A stretch of DNA of 15,538 nucleotides from JAYEJW01 sp034716535 (lineage in GTDB: Bacteria; Pseudomonadota; Gammaproteobacteria; Chromatiales; Chromatiaceae). The notes below the pieces were generated by a model, which was not told where the DNA came from, searched no databases, and saw only the letters and a list, made by a program, of their open reading frames with translations. The DNA lies in the NCBI GenBank assembly GCA_034716535.1, contig JAYEJW010000114.1, forward strand, positions 1 to 15,538, given 5' to 3'. Numbering within the stretch: the first letter of the stretch is position 1; every line of letters starts with the position of its first letter. This document shows, one piece after another, positions 1-7,525 of this stretch. The position numbers were made by a program, and so were the translations under genes.

Positions 1-184
1 CCCTTTCCAAGGACTGCAACGCCGCATTGGTGCGTTTGGGGCGCTCCCTTCCGGCAAGGCGAGAAGCGGCCAACAGCGTTTTTGCGCGGGCTTGAATTAG
101 CTACGGCTAGTCCTGCGCCCGCGCGCCTAGCAGCTGACCGCTTCTCGCCTCGCTGAGTCCATCAAAACCTCCCTGTCGGAGTAC
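1..184 (-). repeat. MITE-like repeat, copy A (cut by window edge)
   Basis: Positions 1-155 align without gaps to the reverse complement of 8521-8675, with about 134 of 155 bases identical by hand count. Shared landmarks are the paired motif GCGAGAAGCGG (59-69) and CCGCTTCTCGC (138-148), the block GAATTAGC (93-100) and GCTAGTCCTG (106-115). Beyond 155 the match weakens, but a GTACTAG at 181-187 sits where copy B has its terminal GTAC, so the element probably ends near 184. Its other end lies outside the window. No coding potential is visible. It is inverted relative to copy B. Confidence 0.65.
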
Positions 185-457
185 TAGGACCCCGTCGCAA
201 ACCGGGTTCCTGGCGCGCTGCGGCTGCGTTGTAAAACGCTGTGTCAGGCGCTAAGCTGCAAGAAAAACCTGGACAAGACCTCGGTCGATGTCTCCGCTGT
301 AGCGGAGCTTCCGGGTGCGGATCCGGTCGCAGGCGTAGTGCGTTGCGCGACCCGTCCGTCCCCCTCGGCCCAGAGGGCGTCGTGAGTCTTGCCTGCGCGA
401 TGATCTCGCTACCCGCAATCGCCCAGGCACCAGCCTCGCTCGATAAGGAAACAAAAA
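185..457 (+). other. leader upstream of the FHA-ABC operon
   Basis: No convincing gene is seen here. A 6-bp hairpin lies at 292-307 (CTCCGC/GCGGAG, loop TGTA). A weak sigma-70-like pair, TTGTAA at 229-234 and TAAGCT at 252-257 with a 17-bp spacer, is the best promoter candidate I could find; it matches consensus poorly and would give a leader of roughly 190 nt. The AAGGA at 445-449 is the ribosome binding site of the next gene. Confidence 0.3.
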
Positions 458-2755
458 GTGGCACAGCCGCAAGACGTGGAGCTCAAGACCTCGCGTAAGG
501 CGGTCGAGCGCCTCCGGTTTACGCCGGGACTCGATTATGTCGCGGGAAGCGAAACGTCTCACCCCATCATGGTCAAGGGCCAGGGGGTCCTGCCTTCCCA
601 TGCGAAATTCTCCTTAAGAGACGACGCACTCTGGATTGAGCCGCTCGCCTCGGCGCCCGTGCTGATCAACGGTCAACCGGTTACCGAGCGCGTGCCGGTC
701 AGGAACGGCGACTGGGTCGCCCTGGGCTCGGCAATGGTGCAGGTCTTTCTGCGAGAGCCGGACGCGGGAGGCGATCTCTCGCGGGACGAGCCCGGCGTCC
801 GGTTCGACGGCGGCGGGAGCACCGTAGAGATCATCATCGGCCGCCTGCCCGGCTGCGGACTTCCGATCGACTCTCCTTTGATCTCCCGAGAGCATGCCCG
901 CCTGCTCTGCACCCCGGACCAAGTACGGCTGGAAGACCTGCACAGCACCAACGGGACCTTCGTCAACGGCCAGCGGATTCAGGGCCAGGTCGCACTCTCC
1001 CCCGGAGACCGGGTTTCGTTCGCCACCTTCGTTTTCGTGTTCACCGGCACGGCCCTCGAACCGGCCGAGGAAGGCGGTCGCGTGCGGGTGGAGGCGCTGG
1101 CCCTCACCAAGCAGGTGATCGACCGCACCACCAAGCAGCCCCGCAACCTGCTCGACGGCATCGATCTGGTGATCAACCCCGGAGAGCTCGTTGTGATTTT
1201 CGGCACCAGCGGTTCAGGCAAGTCGACCCTGCTCGATGCGCTGAACGGGCGGCGCCCCGCCACCTCCGGCCGGGTGATGTACAACGGGGTCGATCTCTAC
1301 AGCACCTTCGACGTGTTCCGGGCGGGCATCGGCTACGTGCCCCAGCAGGACATCGTGCACCGCAAGATCAAGGTTCGGGATGCGTTGCGCTACACGGCGC
1401 GCCTGCGGCTTCCCCCCGATACCTCGGACGAAGAGATCGCCGCACACATCGATCGGGTGTTGGAGCGGGTCGGGCTCCAGGAGAAGGGTGATCTGCCGGT
1501 GGATACGCCGGAGCCGCTCAGCGGCGGTCAGCTCAAACGGGTGAGCCTGGCCGTAGAGCTGGTGGCGAACCCCAATATCCTGTTCCTGGACGAGGCCACG
1601 AGCGGTTTGGACGCCGGCACGGACAAGAAGATGATGCATCTGTTCTCCGAGCTGGCGGCGGACGGCAAGACGGTGGTCTGCGTCACGCACAGCCTGGAGA
1701 ATATCGATGTCTGCGATCTCGTCGCATTGCTGCATCGAGGGGTGCTGGTCTATTACGGGCCGCCAAGTGAGGCCGCGACCTACTTCGGCGTGCAGCGGCT
1801 ATCTGAGGTGTACGAGACCCTGGATGAAGAGGACGCGCGCGCCTGTGGAGAGCGTTTCCGCGCGTCCCCCCTCTATCGGCAGAACGTGGCGGCCCGGATG
1901 TCCCATGGTGAGGGCGCGCAGGCGTCTTCTGCTGATGTGGGCCGGCAGGCGGGCGGAGCCGGGCGGCGACGCTGGTTCGATCCGGGGCAGGCCGTGACCC
2001 TGACCCGGCGATACGTCAACCTGCTGTTCGCGGACCGGCTCAACCTTCTCGTCCTGCTGTTGCAGGCGCCGCTCATCGCCCTCGTGGTCGGTGCGATCTT
2101 CGATACGAGCGGTGAGCTGGCAGAGCGCGCGCGCGCGGAGAGTCAGATCACGTTCGTTTTGGTTCTGTCGGCGATCTGGTTCGGTTGCATCAACTCGGCG
2201 CGGGAGATCGTCAAAGAGCTGCCTGTCTATCTGCGCGAGCGCTCGGTGACACTCAGCATCCCCGCCTATCTCCTGAGCAAGCTGATTCCGCTGGCGGTTC
2301 TTTGCGCCGTGCAGTGCGCCAGCTTTCTGGCGATCGTCACACTGATGATCGAGTTCCCAGGCCCGTTCTGGGAGCGCTTTTTCACCCTTTTCCTCGCAGG
2401 GTTTGCCGCCACGGGGATGGGCTTGGTGGTCAGCGCGTTCGTCAACACGAACGACAAGGCGATCGCGGCCCTCCCCCTGCTGTTGATCCCGCAGTTCATC
2501 CTCTCGAATTCGGTGGTTGCACTGGAGGGGACCGCGGAGACCCTGGCCAAGCTCACGGTTATCGCCTATTGGGGCCTCGATGCCATGCACGCGACCCTGG
2601 ACCAGCAGCTTCTGGATCTGCGGCAGCTCAATGGCGAGCCGCTCATCCGGTTGTCGGGGGAGTGGCAGGGCGACGTGGCGGCCATGGCGATCATGGCCTT
2701 CGCCTTCTTTACCATTACGGCAATTGGCCTAAAGTTGAAGGATAGAAAGGTCTAG
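458..2755 (+). CDS. FHA-domain ABC transporter (Rv1747-like, ABCG-type half transporter)
   Basis: Predicted inner-membrane ABC transporter of 765 residues in which phosphothreonine-reading FHA domains are fused to the ATPase. Residues about 20-97 form a degenerate FHA-like domain: it keeps SHA (47-49) and NG (71-72) but has GS where the canonical GR should be. Residues about 122-196 form a canonical FHA domain with GR 128-129, S143, H146 and STNGT 163-167. The ATPase follows: Walker A GTSGSGKST 249-257, Q-loop Q296, signature LSGGQ 354-358, Walker B ending DEA 378-380, H-loop H411. About six membrane segments occupy 525-757, giving the ATPase-then-membrane order of ABCG/White-type half transporters. 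The start is GTG with AAGGA eight bases upstream. The next gene, 39 bp downstream, is a Ser/Thr kinase, as in mycobacterial Rv1747/PknF. Family and architecture are clear; the substrate is unknown. Confidence 0.97.
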   Translation: MAQPQDVELKTSRKAVERLRFTPGLDYVAGSETSHPIMVKGQGVLPSHAKFSLRDDALWIEPLASAPVLINGQPVTERVPVRNGDWVALGSAMVQVFLREPDAGGDLSRDEPGVRFDGGGSTVEIIIGRLPGCGLPIDSPLISREHARLLCTPDQVRLEDLHSTNGTFVNGQRIQGQVALSPGDRVSFATFVFVFTGTALEPAEEGGRVRVEALALTKQVIDRTTKQPRNLLDGIDLVINPGELVVIFGTSGSGKSTLLDALNGRRPATSGRVMYNGVDLYSTFDVFRAGIGYVPQQDIVHRKIKVRDALRYTARLRLPPDTSDEEIAAHIDRVLERVGLQEKGDLPVDTPEPLSGGQLKRVSLAVELVANPNILFLDEATSGLDAGTDKKMMHLFSELAADGKTVVCVTHSLENIDVCDLVALLHRGVLVYYGPPSEAATYFGVQRLSEVYETLDEEDARACGERFRASPLYRQNVAARMSHGEGAQASSADVGRQAGGAGRRRWFDPGQAVTLTRRYVNLLFADRLNLLVLLLQAPLIALVVGAIFDTSGELAERARAESQITFVLVLSAIWFGCINSAREIVKELPVYLRERSVTLSIPAYLLSKLIPLAVLCAVQCASFLAIVTLMIEFPGPFWERFFTLFLAGFAATGMGLVVSAFVNTNDKAIAALPLLLIPQFILSNSVVALEGTAETLAKLTVIAYWGLDAMHATLDQQLLDLRQLNGEPLIRLSGEWQGDVAAMAIMAFAFFTITAIGLKLKDRKV

Positions 2756-2794
2756 ACGACCGATGCGGCGCGGCGTACCAGCGGATAGGCAGCG

Positions 2795-4696
2795 ATGAGC
2801 GAGACCCCACGGGAGAAGGTCTGTCCTCAGTGTCAGTCACCCAATGAGCTGACCGAGCTTGCGGGCCGCGAGTACCGTTGCGCCAAGTGCGGACTGGAGC
2901 TCGCCCATCTGGACAGGGCGGCGAATGGCGTGATCCGGGGCGTCTTCGGCTGGCTGCTCGATATCGGCGCCGAGCTCAATCAGCGCTACCGTGTCACCGC
3001 CGTGCTCGGAAAGGGCGGTTTCGGCGTCACCTACCTGGTGGAAGATCTCAAGCTGCACGGGAAGCGCCGTGCCCTGAAGGAGATTCCGGAGCTCCTCTTC
3101 GATGAGCACGAGACGCGGCTGCTGGGGCGCCTGAGCCATCCCGCGGTGCCCGACATCGTGGATCGCTTCAGTGCCGACGAGCTGGTGTACCTGGTGCTCG
3201 AGTTCGGTGGCAGCAGGACCCTGCGCACCGAACAGGAGCGCCAGGGGGGGCGCATTCCGGTCTATACCCTGCTGCCCTGGATCAGTCAGATCTGCGATGC
3301 CCTAGTCTACCTGCATTCCCAGGACCCGCCGGTCGTCCATCGCGACCTCAAGCCTGAGAACGTCCTGCTGGATGACAACGATCGGGTCATGCTGATCGAT
3401 TTCGGCATCGCCAAGGAATCCGATCCGAACACGGTGACCCGCACCCTGGGCCGTGCCGTCACCCACGGTTTCAGCCCGCCCGAACAGGTGCTGGGGACCG
3501 GCACCGACGCCCGCTCGGATGTCTATGCGCTCGGCGCCATACTCTACAGTCTGCTCACCGGCCAGGCCCCGACGCCGGCCCACGAGCGTGTGACGGGCAT
3601 GCCGCTGCAGCCGGCCTCCGACCATGTCCCCGACATTCCCCCGCTGCTCGACTCGACCATCCAACAGGCACTCGAGCTCAATATCAACGCGCGCCAACAG
3701 TCGGTCTCCGATCTCGCCTGCGTGCTCGCCTTGGTCCAGACCGGCGGGAACAGTGCACGGACGGTTGTCGTCGGCGATGCGTCGACCATCACCGCCCAAG
3801 CGAGCACCCCCTCCGAGGTGCGGTTGGCCAGCGTACAGATCCCTTCCTCCCGGCCGACGGGTAGTACAGCGTCCCAGCCCCAGGTGCGGGTCCTGGAGTC
3901 CCAGCCCCTAGCACGCAGGCCCAAACGCCCCTGGTTGACGGGTGCGTCCGTGCTCGTCGTGGTGGCTGCCTTGGGCGCGGGCGTTGCCTGGTACTACCAG
4001 CAGGAGCAAGTAGACGACGGCGAGGAGGCCGCAGGCGCGCCTGCGACGAGCGGGGCCCAGACGGTGGCAACGGATCAGCGCTTGGAGGACGCGCCGGTCG
4101 AGTCTCCCACGCCCTCCGCCGCGCCGGTGGCTCCTTCGCTTCCGGGCGTGGAGGCGGCACCAACCGCGGGCACCGGGGAGGTGGCGGGAGCCGACAGGTC
4201 GGCGCGCAGCGTGGCCATCCCTCCTGCAGTGCAGGTCTCGCCGAGCACGCCGTCGACGAGCCCCGGTTCCGCTGACCCACCGGTTCAGTCGGCCCGGCCA
4301 CCCGCGCCGGCAGCGTTGCCGCCGCAAGCGATTTCTGCCGTAACGCCCGTGCAACCGGCTCCGCCACCGACACCGCCCGCTGCACGCTGGACCCCGGCGG
4401 AGCTGCCGTCGATCTTCTCGGATGAACAACAGTCGGCGTCGGTGAGCCGGGAGTCCGGCTCGCTCATGGATCTGTTCGATGAGCATCGCGGTAAGCAGCC
4501 ATTGGAGCCCGCGGCCCCGGAGGTTGCAAAGCCGATCGAGCCGCAGGCCCCAGTGGTGACGCCACCCCCGCCGAAAAAGCGCGTCGTTGCCAAGAAGCCC
4601 AAGGCCAAGCCGAAACGCACCACGACCACCAAGAAATCCCCCGCGGGATCTTCTTCCTGGACGATTCAGTACAAAGGGGCCCGTAAGACAGACTGA
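2795..4696 (+). CDS. transmembrane Ser/Thr protein kinase with N-terminal zinc ribbon
   Basis: A Hanks-type Ser/Thr kinase of 633 residues. Cys pairs 10/13 and 29/32 form a zinc ribbon at the N terminus. The kinase domain spans about 64-315: glycine loop GKGGFG 72-77, catalytic Lys95, likely alpha-C Glu106, HRDLKPEN 182-189, DFG 202-204, SPPEQ 227-231 and SDVYALG 241-247, so it should be active. Thr213, 215, 217 and 223 in the activation segment are possible autophosphorylation sites. One membrane helix lies at about 380-400. The remaining roughly 230 residues should be periplasmic and are rich in Pro and Ala, with a Lys/Pro stretch at 590-614 recalling the TonB spacer, but no TonB C-terminal domain is evident. 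Two less repetitive patches, 535-545 and 556-566, could be binding motifs. It lies between the FHA-ABC and VWA genes; the FHA transporter is the obvious candidate substrate, by analogy with PknF and Rv1747. The ribosome binding site is weak. Confidence 0.96.
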   Translation: MSETPREKVCPQCQSPNELTELAGREYRCAKCGLELAHLDRAANGVIRGVFGWLLDIGAELNQRYRVTAVLGKGGFGVTYLVEDLKLHGKRRALKEIPELLFDEHETRLLGRLSHPAVPDIVDRFSADELVYLVLEFGGSRTLRTEQERQGGRIPVYTLLPWISQICDALVYLHSQDPPVVHRDLKPENVLLDDNDRVMLIDFGIAKESDPNTVTRTLGRAVTHGFSPPEQVLGTGTDARSDVYALGAILYSLLTGQAPTPAHERVTGMPLQPASDHVPDIPPLLDSTIQQALELNINARQQSVSDLACVLALVQTGGNSARTVVVGDASTITAQASTPSEVRLASVQIPSSRPTGSTASQPQVRVLESQPLARRPKRPWLTGASVLVVVAALGAGVAWYYQQEQVDDGEEAAGAPATSGAQTVATDQRLEDAPVESPTPSAAPVAPSLPGVEAAPTAGTGEVAGADRSARSVAIPPAVQVSPSTPSTSPGSADPPVQSARPPAPAALPPQAISAVTPVQPAPPPTPPAARWTPAELPSIFSDEQQSASVSRESGSLMDLFDEHRGKQPLEPAAPEVAKPIEPQAPVVTPPPPKKRVVAKKPKAKPKRTTTTKKSPAGSSSWTIQYKGARKTD

Positions 4697-4829
4697 GGCG
4701 AGTATGGAAGAGCGCGGTGGGCCGTTTCCGCCGGGTTTGACTCCTTGCGATCGCGCCCTGCGCAGTTCCACACCAAGCGAGCATCGGGTGCCGCCTTTTG
4801 CGACATCCTCAACCGCAACCGAGGAGCAC

Positions 4830-5993
4830 ATGGAAATGAAAAACGGCAAGATACCAACGAGCAAGCGCATCCTTTGGCATTGGGGTATCGGACTCATTAC
4901 CGGATTGTTGATCCTGAGCGGCATCGCCTCCGCCCAGGGTTACGGGTTCGCCGCCCCGGGCGGTTACGGCCTGAAGATTTATCGTGTGGACTATGCTCTC
5001 TATCCCTTCGTCCAGCTTTATCTGCGTACCTTCGATGCGGACATGCAGCCGCTGGTGAACCTCAACGAGCGCAACATCGGCCTGATGGTCAAAGGCAGGC
5101 CTTACGATCCGGCGAAGCGCCAGTACGGCATTCAGTCCATCCGTAAGCGCCAGGAGGCGACGCGGACGGTACTCGTCATCGACGCGAGCAAGTCCATGTT
5201 GACCAAGCCCTTCGAGGCATCTTTGCGCGCCGCTGTCCGCTACATCGAAAGCAAGCGGCCCCAGGACCAGGTGGCCGTGCTCTCGATCCGAGATACGAAG
5301 GAGGGTTATGACGTCGTCTCTCAGTTCGAAAAGGACGAGAGGGCGCTGGTGCGGCGCATCGCGGACATCAAGGCGGACGGCATGCACACGCGCCTCTATG
5401 ACAGCGTTGCGGCGGCGTTGCAGATGTGCGGCATGAGTGCCCAGGGATCCATCAACACCGGGGAATACGTCATCTCCTGCTCCGTGGTGGTCTTCTCCGA
5501 CGGCAAGGACGAGGGCAGCGCCATTTCACGCGATGAGCTGATGACCCGCATCTCCAACCTGCGGGTCCCCATCCCGATCTACTCACTGGCGTACTCGAAG
5601 GTTGATCCGTCCCACTTCAGGAACCTCGAGGCCCTGTCGAAGAACTCCTTCGGCATCTACTACAACGTGGGGGAGACAACCGATCGCATGCAGCGGATTG
5701 TCGAAGAGATCCAAAACATCCTGCAGAGCGACTACGTGGTGCTCTTCCGCTCGTACATTCCGGTGGACGGTGAGCAGCACGGGGTGAAGCTGGGCGTAGA
5801 GTACCCCACCGGAAGCGGCAAGTACGTCTACGACAACGAGAGCTTCGAATCCATTCAGCCCCCGCCCGTCCCGGAGGTGCTCGAGCTGCAGGGCAAGCTG
5901 AACCAGAAGATGCCCGCGCTGCCAAGTAAGAATCCGTACTACGAGCAGCCGTCCGGGCACCAGGAAGTACCTGCCGTGTCTCCGGGCACCTGA
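4830..5993 (+). CDS. secreted von Willebrand factor A (VWA) domain protein
   Basis: A protein of 387 residues with a signal peptide (basic 3-13, hydrophobic 18-33, likely cleavage after ASA at 35). The VWA domain covers about 110-305 and has a complete metal-ion-dependent adhesion site: DASKS 118-122, Thr187 and Asp224 in FSDGKD. A conserved-looking N-terminal strand region (50-108) and a Pro-rich tail (342-387) flank it. No membrane anchor is seen, so it should be soluble in the periplasm. The frame is open back to 4587, but GAGGAG at 4821-4826 and the signal peptide favour ATG 4830, or ATG 4836, which has better spacing (9 nt against 3). VWA domains usually bind protein ligands through Mg2+; the ligand here is unknown. 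The kinase gene ends 133 bp upstream. Confidence 0.92.
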   Translation: MEMKNGKIPTSKRILWHWGIGLITGLLILSGIASAQGYGFAAPGGYGLKIYRVDYALYPFVQLYLRTFDADMQPLVNLNERNIGLMVKGRPYDPAKRQYGIQSIRKRQEATRTVLVIDASKSMLTKPFEASLRAAVRYIESKRPQDQVAVLSIRDTKEGYDVVSQFEKDERALVRRIADIKADGMHTRLYDSVAAALQMCGMSAQGSINTGEYVISCSVVVFSDGKDEGSAISRDELMTRISNLRVPIPIYSLAYSKVDPSHFRNLEALSKNSFGIYYNVGETTDRMQRIVEEIQNILQSDYVVLFRSYIPVDGEQHGVKLGVEYPTGSGKYVYDNESFESIQPPPVPEVLELQGKLNQKMPALPSKNPYYEQPSGHQEVPAVSPGT

Positions 5994-6056
5994 GCACACC
6001 TGGTCGCCCCCGCCGATGCCCAAGGGGAGCCGCTGCATCTGACGGGCGTTTCAAAG

Positions 6057-6074
6057 GGCGCGCAGGGACGCGCC
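6057..6074. other. hairpin in the VWA-lipoprotein intergenic region
   Basis: GGCGCG (6057-6062) pairs with CGCGCC (6069-6074) around a 6-nt loop in the 151-bp gap between the VWA and lipoprotein genes. No T-tract follows, so it is not a standard terminator. It could be an RNA-stability or partial-termination element inside the operon; this is inference. Confidence 0.3.
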
Positions 6075-6144
6075 GCCCATCATTCATCCCACGGACGGAG
6101 GGAGTGCAGGAAACGAGAATCAGCTCGAGCAGGAGGAACGCGAC

Positions 6145-6771
6145 ATGAAGACCTTGAATCTTAAGGGACTCGCCGCGGCAACGGCAGCCGCTGCTATTGC
6201 CCTATCCGGTTGCCAGACAACAGGCGATACGCGGGATCAGGCAACCGGCGCAGGGATCGGTGCCGCTTTGGGATGTGGTGTGGGGCTGCTTGTCGGCGGC
6301 CAGGCGAAGCACTGTCTCGCCGGTGCGGCGGCCGGCGGCCTGTTGGGTTGGGGTGTCGTGAAGTTGAATCAATACCAATCGCAGCAGGTCCGCTCGACGA
6401 CATCCGATCAGCGTGTTTACGGGCTGACCCAACCGGTGAATAGCACCCAGGTGAAGATCCGCAACGGCACGAGCTCGCCGAAGAGCGTGAAGGCGGGCCA
6501 GGATGTGAAGATTGCGATGGACTATTCGCTCATGCTGCCACCGGGACAGTCGAATACATCGGTTAAGGAGAGTTGGGTGTTGAAGAAGGACGGCAAGGTG
6601 CTGGCCAATCTGCCACCCCAGACCAATCAGCGCTCGGCCGGTGGATGGGAGGCTTCCGCCTCAATACCGATTCCGGGCGACGCGAAACCCGGCACCTATG
6701 TGGTCGAGCACAGGGTGAATGCGGGGTCCAGCTATGACGAAGACGAATCGACCTTCGTCGTGCGTGCCTAG
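6145..6771 (+). CDS. glycine-zipper outer-membrane lipoprotein with C-terminal beta domain
   Basis: A 208-residue predicted lipoprotein. The signal peptide ends in a lipobox, LSGC, with Cys23 as the lipidated residue; Gln24 at +2 argues for outer-membrane sorting. Residues about 35-70 form a Gly/Ala-rich glycine zipper (G35, G37, G39, G43, G45, G47, G51, G52, G60, G64, G65, G68) that can insert in or pack against membranes. It also holds Cys44 and Cys57, which could form a disulfide. From about 95 to 207 the sequence alternates in a beta pattern with a typical late-strand PGTYVVEHRV (182-191), suggesting an Ig-like beta sandwich. The start is ATG with a strong AGGAGG (6131-6136) at 8-nt spacing. 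The protease gene begins 11 bp after its stop. I do not recognise a specific named protein. Confidence 0.87.
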   Translation: MKTLNLKGLAAATAAAAIALSGCQTTGDTRDQATGAGIGAALGCGVGLLVGGQAKHCLAGAAAGGLLGWGVVKLNQYQSQQVRSTTSDQRVYGLTQPVNSTQVKIRNGTSSPKSVKAGQDVKIAMDYSLMLPPGQSNTSVKESWVLKKDGKVLANLPPQTNQRSAGGWEASASIPIPGDAKPGTYVVEHRVNAGSSYDEDESTFVVRA

Positions 6772-6782
6772 TACTGGCAAAG

Positions 6783-7514
6783 GTGGGATTTCACCTGATC
6801 GCCCTGTTGGCGCTGGCCCAGCTGTTCGGATGGGGGAATGCCGAGCCCTGTTCCGAGGTGGAGAGGACATCAGCGCTTGCCATGGAGCGGATACGTGAAG
6901 AGTGGCCGTTGCGCAGCTCCGGTGATCCGGTGTCCCGATACGTTCAGCAGTTGGGGGAGCGCTTGATTCGGCTCACCGGAGCGACCGCGAACGCAAAGTG
7001 GCAATTCCATGTCGTGCGCAACCTGTCCCCCAACGCCTTTGCCGTGGGGGACGGGCGGTTCGTCGTGACGGACGGACTGTTCGCGCTCGTGCGCAGCGAT
7101 TCCGAGTTGGCCGCGGTTATTGCACACGAGATCGGGCACGATCTGCTGGGCCATTTCTGCAGGGACGGTTCAACTGCGACGGAGAAGTTTCATGTGGGTT
7201 CCCTGGTCCAGCACTTCGATCTGTCGGCGGAGGTCGACGCGGATGCGTTTGCGGCGGGGCTCCTGGAAAAGGCCGGCTTTTCTCCAGGCGCCATGGAATC
7301 GGTGCTGCATTGCCTGGCGGTCCGCACCCCCGCCGCCCGGCGCGGGCCGCTGGAGTCTAGGATAAAGCACCTGGCCCGGCGCGGAGGGGGTGCTGCGATC
7401 GGGCCTGTTACCGAATCCGAGGCTTTTCTCGCTGCCCAGCGTGAAGTTGGCGCCGATCTTCGCGGAATGAGCCCGGACCTGAATCTGCCCTCCGAAGGCC
7501 CTGGTTGTCGGTGA
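6783..7514 (+). CDS. periplasmic M48-family zinc metalloprotease
   Basis: A compact M48 peptidase of 243 residues. A signal peptide (about 1-20, cleavage after GNA) sends it to the periplasm, and no membrane helix follows. The zinc site is complete: HEIGH 115-119, with Glu150 as the third ligand and Asp154 in the E-x-D-A-D motif. The upstream block SPNAFAVGDGRFVVTDGLF (82-100) is the strand preceding the active site in this family. Relatives such as BepA, LoiP and YcaL act in outer-membrane protein quality control. It lacks the TPR tail of BepA and has no lipobox. The start is GTG 6783 without a clear ribosome binding site, chosen because it gives the signal peptide and follows the lipoprotein stop by 11 bp, so coupled translation is likely. 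It is probably the last gene of the operon. Confidence 0.92.
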   Translation: MGFHLIALLALAQLFGWGNAEPCSEVERTSALAMERIREEWPLRSSGDPVSRYVQQLGERLIRLTGATANAKWQFHVVRNLSPNAFAVGDGRFVVTDGLFALVRSDSELAAVIAHEIGHDLLGHFCRDGSTATEKFHVGSLVQHFDLSAEVDADAFAAGLLEKAGFSPGAMESVLHCLAVRTPAARRGPLESRIKHLARRGGGAAIGPVTESEAFLAAQREVGADLRGMSPDLNLPSEGPGCR

Positions 7515-7525
7515 GTGGCGCTCGA

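Noticed and set aside
241..498. 85-codon plus-strand frame containing a signal-peptide-like stretch (ISLPAIAQAPA)
   Set aside because: The hydrophobic stretch is internal, the frame ends inside the FHA-ABC gene, and there is no good ribosome binding site; probably chance.
1799..2590. 263-codon minus-strand frame
   Set aside because: Antisense to the membrane part of the FHA-ABC gene, Arg/Gln-rich, no recognisable features.
4587..4829. N-terminal extension of the VWA gene to 4587
   Set aside because: It would overlap the kinase gene by 110 bp and hide a good signal peptide; GAGGAG lies just before 4830.
3908..4924. 338-codon minus-strand frame overlapping the kinase tail and the VWA start
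   Set aside because: Arg/Gly-rich low-complexity product antisense to the Pro/Ala-rich kinase tail; no ribosome binding site or domain.
458..7514. Fragment of a type VI secretion cluster
   Set aside because: FHA, kinase and lipoprotein are suggestive, but no sheath, tube, baseplate, ClpV or IcmF-type gene is present.
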